Shown: positions 1 through 7,131, counted from the first letter of the stretch. The stretch is DNA of 27,674 nt from DATDVC01 sp964601125 (GCA_964601125.1 CAZRKB010000008.1:1-27674); one strand, 5' to 3'. The notes: generated from the letters alone by a model not told the origin. Translations and numbers: made by a program.

Positions 1-22
1 TGCGAAAAATGCAAATCGGCTA

Positions 23-766
23 CTACTCAAGCTTCAAAAGTAAAAGCATAGCGCCGACTCCGACTACAACCAAAATTATTTGTAATAGAGAGTGAGGAAC
101 CTTTTTCGTTTTATGTAATTGGGGGACGAGGTCAGCCATCGCTATGTATATAAAACCACCAGCCGCTATGGGTATTAGATAGAAGGCGAGGATGTCGATC
201 GATTTTCCAATAACAAGAGCCGCTACTGCGCCAGCGAGGGCGGCCAGTGCAGACATAAAATTTAATATTAGAGCGCGGGTGACAGAGTACCCGTAATGAA
301 CCAAGACTCCAAAGTCGCCTATCTCCTGCGGTATTTCGTGCAATATTATCGCGAGGGTGGTGGCGATGCCGGCTTCGATGCTGATCATGTAGCTTCCGGC
401 GATTATCATTCCATCTATAAAATTATGTATGCAGTCTGAAAATAAAATCATTCTTCCGCTCGGGTGAATCGCCGAGCCATCTTCTGTTTCGTGACGGTGC
501 CAGTGCAAAAATTTTTCTAGCAGGAAAAAAATAAAAATGCCCAAAATTATTGCCATGGAAACTATTTCAGGTCTGTCAGTGTTCTCGAAAGATTCCGGTA
601 TGAGGTGAATAAAGGCGTCTCCCACAAGCGCTCCTACCGCCAGAGACACCAATAAAAGCAGGTATTTACGTACCAAGCTTTCTTTAAGGGAGAGGGTAAA
701 AACTCCCAACAGGGAAATCAAGCTTACCACCAAAACGCTTCCAATCGAGTAAAAATATATATTCAT
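23..766 (-). CDS. ZIP-family metal (zinc/iron) transporter
   Basis: 247-aa polytopic membrane protein, predicted to carry divalent metal cations (Zn or Fe) across the cytoplasmic membrane. The two family signatures are visible: HNFIDG at about residues 114-119 and HEIPQEIGDF at about 143-152; their His/Asp/Glu side chains form the metal site in characterised ZIPs. About seven or eight hydrophobic segments are present, with a short His-rich stretch (HWHRHE, about 88-93) between the early helices, a usual place for a variable metal-binding loop. The length is typical for bacterial ZIPs. It lies 47 bp downstream of the small membrane-protein gene on the same strand and could be co-transcribed; a TAAAAT hexamer 9 nt before its own ATG may be a separate promoter. 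Metal specificity cannot be read from the sequence. Confidence 0.9.
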   Translation of the reverse strand: MNIYFYSIGSVLVVSLISLLGVFTLSLKESLVRKYLLLLVSLAVGALVGDAFIHLIPESFENTDRPEIVSMAIILGIFIFFLLEKFLHWHRHETEDGSAIHPSGRMILFSDCIHNFIDGMIIAGSYMISIEAGIATTLAIILHEIPQEIGDFGVLVHYGYSVTRALILNFMSALAALAGAVAALVIGKSIDILAFYLIPIAAGGFIYIAMADLVPQLHKTKKVPHSLLQIILVVVGVGAMLLLLKLE

Positions 767-813
767 TGAGTGAATATTTTAAGTCTAACAAGGTTTTCCT
801 AAAACCGCACCCT

Positions 814-1098
814 TTACTTTTTGGGTTGGCCCCACTGCCAGCGTGGCTTTTCTCCCTTTTTATAACCGAAATAAAATATTATCGCTATCATAAGGATAAG
901 TCCCATCAATGCCGCTCCAGGCGCGTCATCAGTTTCGGCTACCCAAATGCCAGCCGCAAAAATACCTAGGCCGATGATTACGACTAACCATCCTTGCCAC
1001 CTAACCGGCACCCAACCCCATCCGTATAGTTTTCGTTTGAACCAGTATCTCTGGGGGTTATCTTTGATGTATGCGATGTAGTTCTTTATAAAGCTCAT
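814..1098 (-). CDS. Small two-helix membrane protein of unknown function
   Basis: 94-aa protein. The N-terminal ~35 residues are basic and aromatic (RYWFKRKLYGWGWVP), followed by two hydrophobic helices at about 37-53 and 60-78 separated by a short acidic turn (ETDDAPG), and a basic tail ending KPRWQWGQPKK. The KLYGWGWVPVRWQGW pattern resembles small uncharacterised membrane proteins I have seen in several bacterial groups, but I know of no assigned function. The start is supported by an extended -10 (TGATATAAT) whose hexamer ends exactly 6 nt before the ATG. ZIP follows on the same strand, which is the only hint about context. Confidence 0.75.
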   Translation of the reverse strand: MSFIKNYIAYIKDNPQRYWFKRKLYGWGWVPVRWQGWLVVIIGLGIFAAGIWVAETDDAPGAALMGLILMIAIIFYFGYKKGEKPRWQWGQPKK

Positions 1099-1104
1099 TT
1101 TCGC

Positions 1105-1113
1105 ATTATATCA
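1105..1113 (-). promoter_or_regulatory. Extended -10 promoter, predicted leaderless start
   Basis: On the minus strand TGATATAAT lies 6 nt upstream of the ATG of the 94-aa gene. With the usual 6-7 nt from the -10 hexamer to +1, transcription would begin at or next to the A of the start codon. No Shine-Dalgarno fits in between. Confidence 0.6.
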
Positions 1114-1316
1114 CATTTTCAAATGAGTTTAGTAATCGGCTCCAGCAACATAATAGTATTATAAACATCTTTTCAGATATAGGATATATGCAAAATATGT
1201 ATAATCAGCTTCTTTTTATTCGTGCTATGGCAAATAATGAGGTTTAGAAATTATGCAAAATTTTAGTTAATTTTTGACCACTTTTCAGTTCCTAAACCCC
1301 GACGTAACGTTTTTAT
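1114..1316. other. AT-rich intergenic stretch, nothing recognised
   Basis: No convincing ORF, hairpin with U-tract, or repeat was seen. It separates the ZIP/small membrane protein pair from the accessory patch and contains several scattered TATAAT-like words without clear -35 partners. Confidence 0.5.
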
Positions 1317-1575
1317 AAACAACAGAAAACCCGCTCACCGTAGCGAACAGATATTTCTGTCGCCGAGGTGGCGGGCGTGTTACCCAGGGTAGACCCCTTC
1401 ATCATAGAAGGGACGTTCCACTTGAGTGATTTTCTTTCGAAGAACGAGAACAGACAACGTGCCGTTATAGAGCAGACTACCCCAAGGCAAGAAAGTTCCT
1501 GCCAAAGACCAGTCGGAAGCGAGAAGCGTGCAGACACAGGCGATACAAGTCACAAACCATACTGGAAACGTCGCG
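1317..1575 (-). ncRNA. Candidate structured RNA ending in a terminator-like hairpin
   Basis: Read on the minus strand, this stretch is richer in G+C and in local hairpins than its surroundings and ends in a strong terminator-like element: a stem built from CCCGC/GCGGG with inner ACC/GGT, GCGA/TCGC and CAGA/TCTG pairs (1330-1375), followed by TTTTCTGTTGTTT (1329-1317). Another hairpin (CCTTC/GAAGG) lies at about 1397-1412, and a GGCA/TGCC stem at about 1486-1503. The minus-strand frame that stays open here shows no protein-like pattern. I compared it by eye with tmRNA, RNase P RNA, SRP RNA and 6S RNA and could not match any. The 5' boundary is a guess, set where the transposase remnant begins. 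Confidence 0.4.
1330..1375 (-). terminator. Long interrupted hairpin with U-rich tail
   Basis: Minus-strand stem-loop in four short helices (CCCGC/GCGGG, ACC/GGT, GCGA/TCGC, CAGA/TCTG), followed by TTTTCTGTTGTTT down to position 1317. It would end a transcript coming from the 1575 side. The U-tract is interrupted, so strength is uncertain. Confidence 0.5.
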
Positions 1576-1757
1576 GAGATATTAACAGATTCAAAAGCTT
1601 GGGCGAGCTGACGGCAGAGCTGTACCGTTCAATCCATTACTACAACTACGAGCGCATCCATACTTCACTTGGCATGCCGCCCAAAAAATTCGCCGAAAAA
1701 TTTGCACAAGAAAAAGAAAACGAATACAATACAAAACAAGAGAAACTAACTGTCTAA
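1575..1757 (+). pseudogene. 3' remnant of an IS transposase (DDE integrase core)
   Basis: The last ~60 codons read as the C-terminal end of an IS3/IS481-type integrase core: INRFKSLGELTAELYRSI, then YYNYERIHTSLGMPPKKF, which corresponds to the usual YN..R.H..LG..PP..F tail of these transposases. The DDE residues and everything upstream are missing. The same frame stays open back to about 1368, but that part overlaps the structured-RNA candidate and does not look like transposase, so I treat it as fortuitous. Downstream, at 1811-1830, GGGCTCCGAACTTGGGACA reads like an IS terminal inverted repeat (inverse GTCCCAAGTTCGGAGCCC), but no left-end partner is visible. A truncated, inactive element. 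Confidence 0.65.
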
Positions 1758-1885
1758 AGAAAGGGGTACCTTACAATCAAAAAACCACCTTGCAAAACAA
1801 AGTGATTTTAAGGGCTCCGAACTTGGGACAATGTTCGTTTAGCTATTATAGAGGAATTATCTGTTCAAAATAGCTCATAATCAAA

Positions 1886-2587
1886 TTAGAATTGATACTC
1901 AACCCCAGTCCATTCCCTAGAGGTAGGCGGAATATAGTATTGGCTTTCATACTTTTTTAGTTTGGCAGTGATAATTCCGAAAGTAGAATTTGTCAGGTGT
2001 TGGGGATAGGATGGCGTGCCCCATCTAAATCCAAATTGAGCACCAATCATTACACATGCAGCTCCCACAGAGGATATTGCATTTTCTAGAGTCGCAAATC
2101 TTAAATTGTTTTCTCTATCATGTTTTATTTTATTATATGCGCTATACCAGGAAAGAGAGTTCGTTGGATCTTTTTCGTTCCAATTCTCAAATGGAGCAAA
2201 CATTGGATATTGAGAATATAAACTAAGTTTAAGTTCGTATCCATCTAATAACATGGGTTCTTTTAACTTAAAGTAATCCTTTGTAGTAAAAAATTTACCT
2301 TTAGTTTTAAAGTTATTTTCATTTAGCACTGCAGACCATGAAGACTCTACTTCCATACACGCAAGCAATATAATTTCTCTAATTTTATGACCATAAACAG
2401 ACATGTTGTCATTACGTGGCTCTATGGTTTCGAATAGCTCTTCTAGTCTAGTGAGCAATATTTTCAATGTAACTAGGGAGTTAATCAATTTTTCTCTATC
2501 TACAGGTGGTTGTGGGCATGGAGGATTGGACTGTTGAGGTCTCCATATTCTTTTATAGTATGTGCCTGGAGAATAATTATCTTGCAT
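1886..2587 (-). CDS. Hypothetical protein, possible HEPN-like helical domain
   Basis: 233-aa soluble protein with no family I recognise securely. The N-terminus is polar and proline-rich (SNPPCPQPPVD, about 20-30). Then come helices at about 33-56 and 63-92, and a conserved-looking segment WYSAYNKIKHDREN at about 147-160 leading into a helix. The N-K-x-K-H pattern after a long helix bundle recalls HEPN-type proteins, which are often RNases in defence or toxin systems, but the Rx4-6H motif is not clear, so this is only a suggestion. It sits alone in the accessory patch between an IS remnant and a structured RNA candidate. No Shine-Dalgarno and no partner antitoxin gene are visible. Confidence 0.6.
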   Translation of the reverse strand: MQDNYSPGTYYKRIWRPQQSNPPCPQPPVDREKLINSLVTLKILLTRLEELFETIEPRNDNMSVYGHKIREIILLACMEVESSWSAVLNENNFKTKGKFFTTKDYFKLKEPMLLDGYELKLSLYSQYPMFAPFENWNEKDPTNSLSWYSAYNKIKHDRENNLRFATLENAISSVGAACVMIGAQFGFRWGTPSYPQHLTNSTFGIITAKLKKYESQYYIPPTSREWTGVEYQF

Positions 2588-2627
2588 TTTTTATGAATTA
2601 TGATTTTCACCAGTTTAATAAAAATTT

Positions 2628-2664
2628 AAAAAAATAGAAAGCCGCCACGATCGAACGTAGCGGC
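2628..2664 (-). terminator. Intrinsic terminator
   Basis: Minus strand: GCCGCTACG, loop TTCGAT, CGTGGCGGC (9-bp stem with one T-G wobble), followed immediately by TTTCTATTTTTTT. Strong stem plus U-tract; ends the structured RNA candidate. Confidence 0.8.
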
Positions 2665-2825
2665 ACGTGCCAGATTTCCAACCCGGAGAAAGTCTCGCTC
2701 ACTTATACGTTGGAGCAAGTGAAGAGAGGTTATCTGAGACCAGCCGCTATGACCCAAGTCACACGAGTCCTGCTTAGCTCTCCATTCCGCAAGGAATCTG
2801 ACTAAGAACAATCTATTCCGTTTAT
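2628..2825 (-). ncRNA. Candidate structured small RNA with intrinsic terminator
   Basis: On the minus strand this stretch holds a run of potential helices (TTCC/GGAA, TGAC/GTCA, CACTT/AAGTG, CCAAC/GTTGG, and CAGAT/ATCTG closing a larger domain) and ends in a textbook Rho-independent terminator at 2664-2628. It is G+C-richer than its flanks and has no protein-like reading. I could not place it in a known family (SRP, 6S, tmRNA and RNase P cores are not seen). The 5' end is not defined; 2825 is where the composition changes. The next gene on the same strand is the 233-aa hypothetical. Confidence 0.5.
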
Positions 2826-2830
2826 CTTAA

Positions 2831-3157
2831 TTCGTCAAGAAGCGGTGTATTACTAAGGACATCTATGACAAGAAACATCAAGAACTACAGGACCAAATGC
2901 AAGAGCTTGAAATTGAAATGTCTGAACACAGTAAAGCAGATTACGAATACCAAAATACTGTTGCAGTTGTTGTTTCTGTAGCACGCAGAGCAAAATCAAT
3001 TTTTCATAATAGTTCTGAACCAGCAAGAAAAAGACAGTTTTTAAGTTACATACTTCAGAACCCGACTGTAAACGGAAAAAAGCTATATTTTTCAATAGCT
3101 TCTCCGTTCAATTTAGTACTAGAACTGGCTGATAGTCCTAACTGGCTCCGCGGGTAG
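2831..3157 (+). pseudogene. 3' remnant of a large serine recombinase ending inside tRNA-Asn
   Basis: An open frame of 108 codons, preceded by a stop at 2828-2830, reads as the C-terminal part of a large serine recombinase: a coiled-coil helix (ITKDIYDKKHQELQDQMQEL), then RRAKSIFHNSSEPARKRQF, then NGKKLYFSIASPFNLVLEL, matching the tail of recombinases common in CPR genomes. The catalytic serine domain and the recombinase domain are absent. The last residues (NWLRG, stop at 3155-3157) are encoded by the 3' end of the tRNA-Asn gene on the opposite strand, as expected when an element integrates at a tRNA and the attachment site supplies the end of its recombinase gene. Inactive relic. An ATG-initiated 86-aa version starts at 2897. 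Confidence 0.75.
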
Positions 3158-3218
3158 GATTCGAACCTACGACCAATGAGTTAACAGCTCACCGCTCTAC
3201 CAGCTGAGCTACCGCGGA
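3143..3218 (-). tRNA. tRNA-Asn (anticodon GTT), CCA encoded
   Basis: 76-nt cloverleaf on the minus strand. Acceptor arms are TCCGCGG (3218-3212) and CCGCGGA (3153-3147), the discriminator is G (3146), and CCA is genomically encoded at 3145-3143. The D-arm AGCTCAGCTGGTAGAGC, the anticodon loop CTGTTAA within TGAGCTGTTAACTCA, and the T-arm with GTTCGAATC are all canonical. The GTT anticodon reads Asn. Its 3' half overlaps the stop of the serine recombinase remnant on the other strand, so it is the likely attachment site of an integrated element. Confidence 0.97.
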
Positions 3219-3248
3219 ATAATATTTATTTATTCAAAGAACTTCGAC

Positions 3249-3277
3249 ATTGTATATAAATTTCAGATTATATGCAA
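3249..3277 (-). promoter_or_regulatory. Promoter of tRNA-Asn
   Basis: Minus strand: TTGCAT (3277-3272), 17-bp spacer, TACAAT (3254-3249). Predicted start near 3242, leaving about two dozen nt of leader before the mature tRNA 5' end. Confidence 0.6.
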
Positions 3278-3327
3278 TCTAAAATATACCTCTAAAATAG
3301 CCAAATTTAAGGCCAAAAATTAGGCTC

Positions 3328-3357
3328 TTGACAAAAGTGGGTATAATCGTGTATAAT
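3328..3357 (+). promoter_or_regulatory. Promoter with consensus -35 and -10
   Basis: TTGACA (3328-3333), 18-bp spacer, TATAAT (3352-3357). A second TATAAT at 3342-3347 is too close to this -35 to use it. It would give a 5' leader of about 105 nt before the peptidoglycan-binding protein gene, unlike the leaderless pattern elsewhere in the window. Confidence 0.75.
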
Positions 3358-3470
3358 TGGTATCGAGTATCATTTAGGTTTTTAGGTGGGCTGGGGATTA
3401 CTTGCAGTGTTCCGCTTTGAAAACCATGATAAAATTTATATTAGAATAATTAAACGAAATAAATAAAAAT

Positions 3471-4115
3471 ATGAAAAATTACTCAATATTTCTCTCTCTA
3501 GTTGCCGTGTTTTTTGTACTTGGTTTAAATGCCGAGGCTGCACGGTTTGAGACTCCGCTAGGGCCAGGAGCAAACAATCCAAAGGCCGAGGTTATAAAAC
3601 TTCAGCAATTTTTGTTTGAAAAGGGTTATTTAAGAGTTGCTCCGACCGGAAATTATCTTAGTCTCACAGTTCAGGCTGTTAAGGATTTCCAGCTATCACA
3701 GGGTATAGAGACAGTTGGCTTTTTTGGTCCATTGACCAGAGCTGCTGCAAATCGTATTTACGAATCAAGAGTGGCGGCAGAAGTGGGCGATTTTAGCGTT
3801 TCTAATTCAACCAATACTTCGGGGGTAGCAAGCGTATTTCTTTCTCAGACTAAGGAAATAAAATGGGAAACGAAAAATTATCCAGCAAATATTGGTGTAA
3901 ACATAAACTTGCTCCGAAAGGTTTCTGATAACCCAGTTGAATACGAGTTGGTTAGACAGATTGCTAAGGATACCGCAAATGATGGTTTGGAGACCTGGTT
4001 ACCACTTTCTAGTGATGGAGACAAGAGCAATCTTTACATTGAGGTTACTTGCTCGACTACACACGATTTTGGTGGAGAATGCCGATTTTCAGGAAAGACT
4101 GTAAAGGCTTTCTAA
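3471..4115 (+). CDS. Secreted peptidoglycan-binding (PG_binding_1) domain protein
   Basis: 214 aa. Residues 1-23 form a signal peptide (hydrophobic FLSLVAVFFVLGL, then AEA before the mature start ARFE). A PG_binding_1 domain spans about 35-97: the pattern VIKLQQFLFEKGYL, then TGNYLSLTVQAVKDFQ, then GFFGPLTRAAANRIY is the classic repeat seen at the N-terminus of many wall hydrolases. The C-terminal ~105 residues (about 107-214) look like a small beta-rich exported domain with a Cys pair (TCSTTHDFGGEC) that could form a disulphide; I do not recognise a catalytic centre. It probably anchors to peptidoglycan at the cell surface. It has a strong upstream promoter and a hairpin after it, so it is likely monocistronic. 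Confidence 0.85.
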   Translation: MKNYSIFLSLVAVFFVLGLNAEAARFETPLGPGANNPKAEVIKLQQFLFEKGYLRVAPTGNYLSLTVQAVKDFQLSQGIETVGFFGPLTRAAANRIYESRVAAEVGDFSVSNSTNTSGVASVFLSQTKEIKWETKNYPANIGVNINLLRKVSDNPVEYELVRQIAKDTANDGLETWLPLSSDGDKSNLYIEVTCSTTHDFGGECRFSGKTVKAF

Positions 4116-4139
4116 GCGCTAATCCATTATGTTAAAATC

Positions 4140-4167
4140 AACAGGCGACCCACTGTGGTCGCCTGTT
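4140..4167 (+). terminator. Stem-loop terminator
   Basis: AACAGGCGACC, loop CACTGT, GGTCGCCTGTT: a perfect 11-bp stem followed by a weak T-run (GTAGTTT). It sits between the peptidoglycan-binding protein and the carboxypeptidase gene, whose ATG at 4175 follows within 8 nt, so the hairpin may also affect initiation of that gene. Confidence 0.7.
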
Positions 4168-4174
4168 GTAGTTT

Positions 4175-5053
4175 ATGAATATAAATTTTAGAAAAAATAT
4201 TTATCCTCTGATCTCGCTCATCTTCGCCTCGGCGCTTTTAGTGCTCGGTTTTTTCTACTACAAAGATTTTAATAGGCTCGGATTTTTAACCTCTGAGCTT
4301 GATAATGCTAAAGCTGATCTTTCGGATTTGCAGTCGAGATACGAAAATTTGCTTGAGGAGCGTGACTATATTTACGACAACCTTCTTTCAGAGCAAGCAA
4401 AAAATGAACTTTTTGAAAATCAAATAAAAGATATAGTTGGTACAGTTGGCCGACTCGACGAACTTTCAAAAACCGACAAAGAGCTTTTGCAAAAATACTC
4501 AAAAGTATATTTCCTTAATGAGCATTATGTACCCGATAGTTTGACCGACATATCGCCAGACTATGTTTATGAAAAAGCTAGAAAGCTCCAAATGCATGCA
4601 AGGGCCTACCCATATTTTCAAAAAATGATCGAGGATGCCAAAAAACAAAACATAGATTTATTTGTGGTGTCGGCGTTCCGGTCTTTTGGAGAACAGAGCG
4701 CTCTTAAAAATGGCTATTTGGTAAAATACGGAAGCGGAGCAAACCAATTTTCGGCAGACCAAGGTTATTCTGAGCATCAGCTTGGCACGGCATTGGATTT
4801 AACAACTAAAGATTTGGGGGCAAATTTTACCAGTTTCGGCGGGACAGACGCCTATGAGTGGCTTTTAGAAAATGCTCATAAGTATGGGTTTGCACTATCT
4901 TATCCTGAAGATAACACTTATTATCAATTTGAGCCTTGGCACTGGCGTTTTGTGGGTAAAGCCTTGGCCTTGCGATTACATGAAGAAGGAGAGCATTTTT
5001 ACGACTTGCCTCAAAACAAAATCGACGCATATCTTATAAATATTTTTGATTAA
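4175..5053 (+). CDS. D-alanyl-D-alanine carboxypeptidase, VanY/M15B family
   Basis: 292 aa. One N-terminal membrane anchor (about 10-29) is followed by a coiled coil (about 38-85), then an extracytoplasmic M15B (VanY/LdcB-like) zinc peptidase domain (about 130-285). The zinc ligands are visible: SEHQLGTALD (His 201 and Asp 208, the SxHxxGxAxD motif) and EPWHWRF (His 256, with the catalytic Glu 253). SAFRSFGEQ at about 166-174 is the substrate-side motif of this family. It should remove the terminal D-Ala from peptidoglycan stem peptides and so limit cross-linking. Its neighbour, a peptidoglycan-binding protein, fits a wall-remodelling role. No Shine-Dalgarno precedes the ATG. Confidence 0.9.
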   Translation: MNINFRKNIYPLISLIFASALLVLGFFYYKDFNRLGFLTSELDNAKADLSDLQSRYENLLEERDYIYDNLLSEQAKNELFENQIKDIVGTVGRLDELSKTDKELLQKYSKVYFLNEHYVPDSLTDISPDYVYEKARKLQMHARAYPYFQKMIEDAKKQNIDLFVVSAFRSFGEQSALKNGYLVKYGSGANQFSADQGYSEHQLGTALDLTTKDLGANFTSFGGTDAYEWLLENAHKYGFALSYPEDNTYYQFEPWHWRFVGKALALRLHEEGEHFYDLPQNKIDAYLINIFD

Positions 5054-5066
5054 ATTTGGAAGACTG

Positions 5067-6653
5067 ATGGATATAAAAACAAGTTGGTTTAAAAATGCTG
5101 CCGTTTATCAGATTTACCCACTTTCTTTTAAAGATAGTAATGGAGACGGATACGGAGACCTTCAAGGAATAATAGAAAAACTTTCATACATAAAATCTCT
5201 GGGGGTTGATGCTGTGTGGATATGTCCTTTTTATAAATCACCACTGAAAGATTTTGGGTACGACGTAACCGACCATTTTGAAGTAGACCCACTTTTTGGA
5301 TATATGTTTGATTTTGAAAGGCTTATATCTGAAGCGCACAAGATTGGTATAAAAGTAATAATTGACCTTGTACTTAACCACACATCTAGAGAGCATGAAT
5401 GGTTCAAAGAGTCTCGTAGCTCCAAAGATAACCGCAAGAGAAACTGGTATATTTGGCACCATGGCAGGGGTGAGAATGGTTCAGAGCCTCCAAACAACTG
5501 GGTCTCGGTATTTGGTGGATCTGCCTGGACTAAAGACGAAATAACGGGGGAGTGGTACCTACATACTTTTTTTGATAATCAACCAGATTTAAATTGGAGG
5601 AACGAAGAAGTTAGGAGAGAGATGTACAGGTTGATAGACTTTTGGCTAACTAAAGGGGTCGATGGTTTCCGTGGCGACGCTCTGCACCATCTTTTTGAAG
5701 ATTCTGAATTTGCCGACGAAGAAATCAATTCTTATTTTAAACCTGGGTTTGATAATCCATACAATTCGATTTTCCATTCTCGTACCGAAGGTTTACCTGA
5801 AACTATAAAAACGATTTTGGACATCTCGAACCACATTAAAAAGTTTGGAGAGACGGTATTTGTGACTGAGGCCTACCTTGACCTCGAAGGTCTTTTGCAT
5901 GTTTATAAAAATTGTCCAGTCGATAATCACATGCCTTTTAATTTTAACTTCATGTCTTTATCTTGGGATGCTCTGGTGTATAAAAATTTTATAGACAGAT
6001 ATATAGTAGGAAGCGCCGATTTTCCTAAAAATTATGTTCTAGGGAATCATGATAGACATAGATTGATCTCGCGTGTTGGAAAGGAAAAGTCGTTGGCGCT
6101 CGCTCTCCTCTCACTCACTCTTCCAGGTTCAGCTTTTATTTATTACGGGGAAGAAATAGGAATGGAGGATTTGGAAGTTGAGGAGGGGAATATGGAAGAT
6201 GATTGGGGAAAGAATATTCCTGGTATGAATCTAGGTAGGGACGGAGAACGTGGGGTAATGCAGTGGAACGAAGAAGAATTCGCTGGGTTTGGAAGTGAAA
6301 AGCCGTGGATCGGCGAGCCTCAAAATCAAAAAGAGGTGAATGTTGCGTCTCAAGAAAAAGATCCAAATTCTGTTTTAAATTTTTATAAAAAACTTTTGGC
6401 TTTACGCAAAGAAGAAATTTTTAGAAGCGGGGAGCACTTGCCTTTGCCTGTTGAAAATAATGCCATCTTTCAATTCAAGCGAAAACTGGGGGAGAGGGAA
6501 GTTTTAGTTGCTGTAAATATGTCTGAAGACGAGCAAGCTCTCTCTTTAGAAAAAGAGGCCAAAGGCTTTATTTCAAGCTCGCTTTTAAATCTACCCTCCT
6601 CTCCCACCGCTCCCCTCCTCCCAAACGAGGCCAGAATAATCTTCTTTTATTAA
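5067..6653 (+). CDS. GH13 alpha-glucosidase (oligo-1,6-glucosidase-like)
   Basis: 528 aa, alpha-amylase superfamily. The (beta/alpha)8 signatures are in order: DLVLNH at about 101-106 (region I), DGFRGDALHH around the nucleophile Asp 204 (region II), VTEAYLD with the acid/base Glu 268 (region III), and LGNHDRHRL with the transition-state Asp 329 (region IV). An N-terminal YQIYPLSFKDSNGDGYGDL and a C-terminal beta domain (VLVAVNMSEDEQALSL) complete the fold. Region IV (LGNHD.HR) resembles alpha-glucosidases more than trehalose synthase. No signal peptide, so cytoplasmic: hydrolysis of maltose, isomaltose or similar oligosaccharides. The frame is open from a TTG at 5046 overlapping the carboxypeptidase stop, but ATG 5067 with GGAAG 4 nt upstream and MDIKTSWFKNAAVYQIYP is the better start. 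Confidence 0.9.
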   Translation: MDIKTSWFKNAAVYQIYPLSFKDSNGDGYGDLQGIIEKLSYIKSLGVDAVWICPFYKSPLKDFGYDVTDHFEVDPLFGYMFDFERLISEAHKIGIKVIIDLVLNHTSREHEWFKESRSSKDNRKRNWYIWHHGRGENGSEPPNNWVSVFGGSAWTKDEITGEWYLHTFFDNQPDLNWRNEEVRREMYRLIDFWLTKGVDGFRGDALHHLFEDSEFADEEINSYFKPGFDNPYNSIFHSRTEGLPETIKTILDISNHIKKFGETVFVTEAYLDLEGLLHVYKNCPVDNHMPFNFNFMSLSWDALVYKNFIDRYIVGSADFPKNYVLGNHDRHRLISRVGKEKSLALALLSLTLPGSAFIYYGEEIGMEDLEVEEGNMEDDWGKNIPGMNLGRDGERGVMQWNEEEFAGFGSEKPWIGEPQNQKEVNVASQEKDPNSVLNFYKKLLALRKEEIFRSGEHLPLPVENNAIFQFKRKLGEREVLVAVNMSEDEQALSLEKEAKGFISSSLLNLPSSPTAPLLPNEARIIFFY

Positions 6654-6667
6654 TTTCAGCTCAATTA

Positions 6668-6676
6668 TGGTATAAT
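6668..6676 (+). promoter_or_regulatory. Extended -10 promoter, predicted leaderless hpf start
   Basis: TGGTATAAT with the hexamer at 6671-6676, exactly 6 nt before ATG 6683. No clear -35; the TGn extension would compensate. This also decides the start: the GTG at 6677 would lie upstream of the predicted +1. Confidence 0.65.
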
Positions 6677-6682
6677 GTGGGT

Positions 6683-7045
6683 ATGATAAAAATAAATACT
6701 AAGGCTACTAATTTAGAAATTACTCCCGCTATTGCCGATTATGTAGAAAAGAAAATACAAATGTTGGATAAGTTTTTCCGTGGGACGGACGAAGTGTTGG
6801 TGAGCGCAGAAATCGGCAAGACTACTCGTCACCACAAATCAGGAGATTTTTTTAAGGCAGAATTGCATATAACTTCAAACGGCGAAGAGTACTATGCTTC
6901 GGCCGAAACCGAAGATTTGTACGCGTCGATAGATAAAGTGAAAGACGACATTATCCGCGAACTCACATCAAAAAGAAAGCGAGCCCTCCGACTCGTCCGC
7001 AAAGGTGGCGCTTTGATCAAAAAATTCCTAAAAGGGGAGAGATAA
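6683..7045 (+). CDS. hpf: Ribosome hibernation promoting factor (HPF/RaiA, short form)
   Basis: 120 aa from ATG 6683. The HPF/RaiA fold is recognisable: IKINTKATNLEITPAIADYVEKKI, the central FKAELHITSNGEEYYASAE, and DLYASIDKVKDDIIREL, followed by a basic tail rich in Lys and Arg (TSKRKRALRLVRKG). It binds the decoding region of the 30S subunit and silences ribosomes in stationary phase or starvation. It lacks the C-terminal dimerisation domain of long HPF, so it is the short form. The start is chosen over GTG 6677 because an extended -10 ends 6 nt before this ATG. It follows the alpha-glucosidase by about 30 bp but has its own promoter. Confidence 0.9.
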   Translation: MIKINTKATNLEITPAIADYVEKKIQMLDKFFRGTDEVLVSAEIGKTTRHHKSGDFFKAELHITSNGEEYYASAETEDLYASIDKVKDDIIRELTSKRKRALRLVRKGGALIKKFLKGER

Positions 7046-7086
7046 ATTTTCTTAATTCTCCAATTCTTTACAAACCTCTAAATCGC

Positions 7087-7114
7087 TTGAAAAATAAAGG
7101 AAATTTGGTATAAT
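7087..7114 (+). promoter_or_regulatory. Promoter of the sigma4/alpha-CTD fusion gene
   Basis: TTGAAA (7087-7092), 16-bp spacer, extended -10 TGGTATAAT (hexamer 7109-7114). Predicted start near 7121, giving a leader of about 65 nt that contains a GAGCT-TTCG-AGCTC hairpin (7132-7145) and a strong Shine-Dalgarno. Confidence 0.75.
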
Positions 7115-7131
7115 CTCGACTGGGGTTGTTA

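Noticed and set aside
1368..1757. A single 129-aa protein covering the whole open frame
   Set aside because: Only the last ~60 codons look like transposase; the first part overlaps a hairpin-rich stretch and has no family resemblance.
2626..2811. 61-aa minus-strand ORF
   Set aside because: It lies within the structured RNA candidate and runs into its terminator; composition is not protein-like.
5046..5066. TTG start for the alpha-glucosidase
   Set aside because: It overlaps the carboxypeptidase stop, and ATG 5067 has GGAAG just upstream and begins right before the conserved N-terminus.
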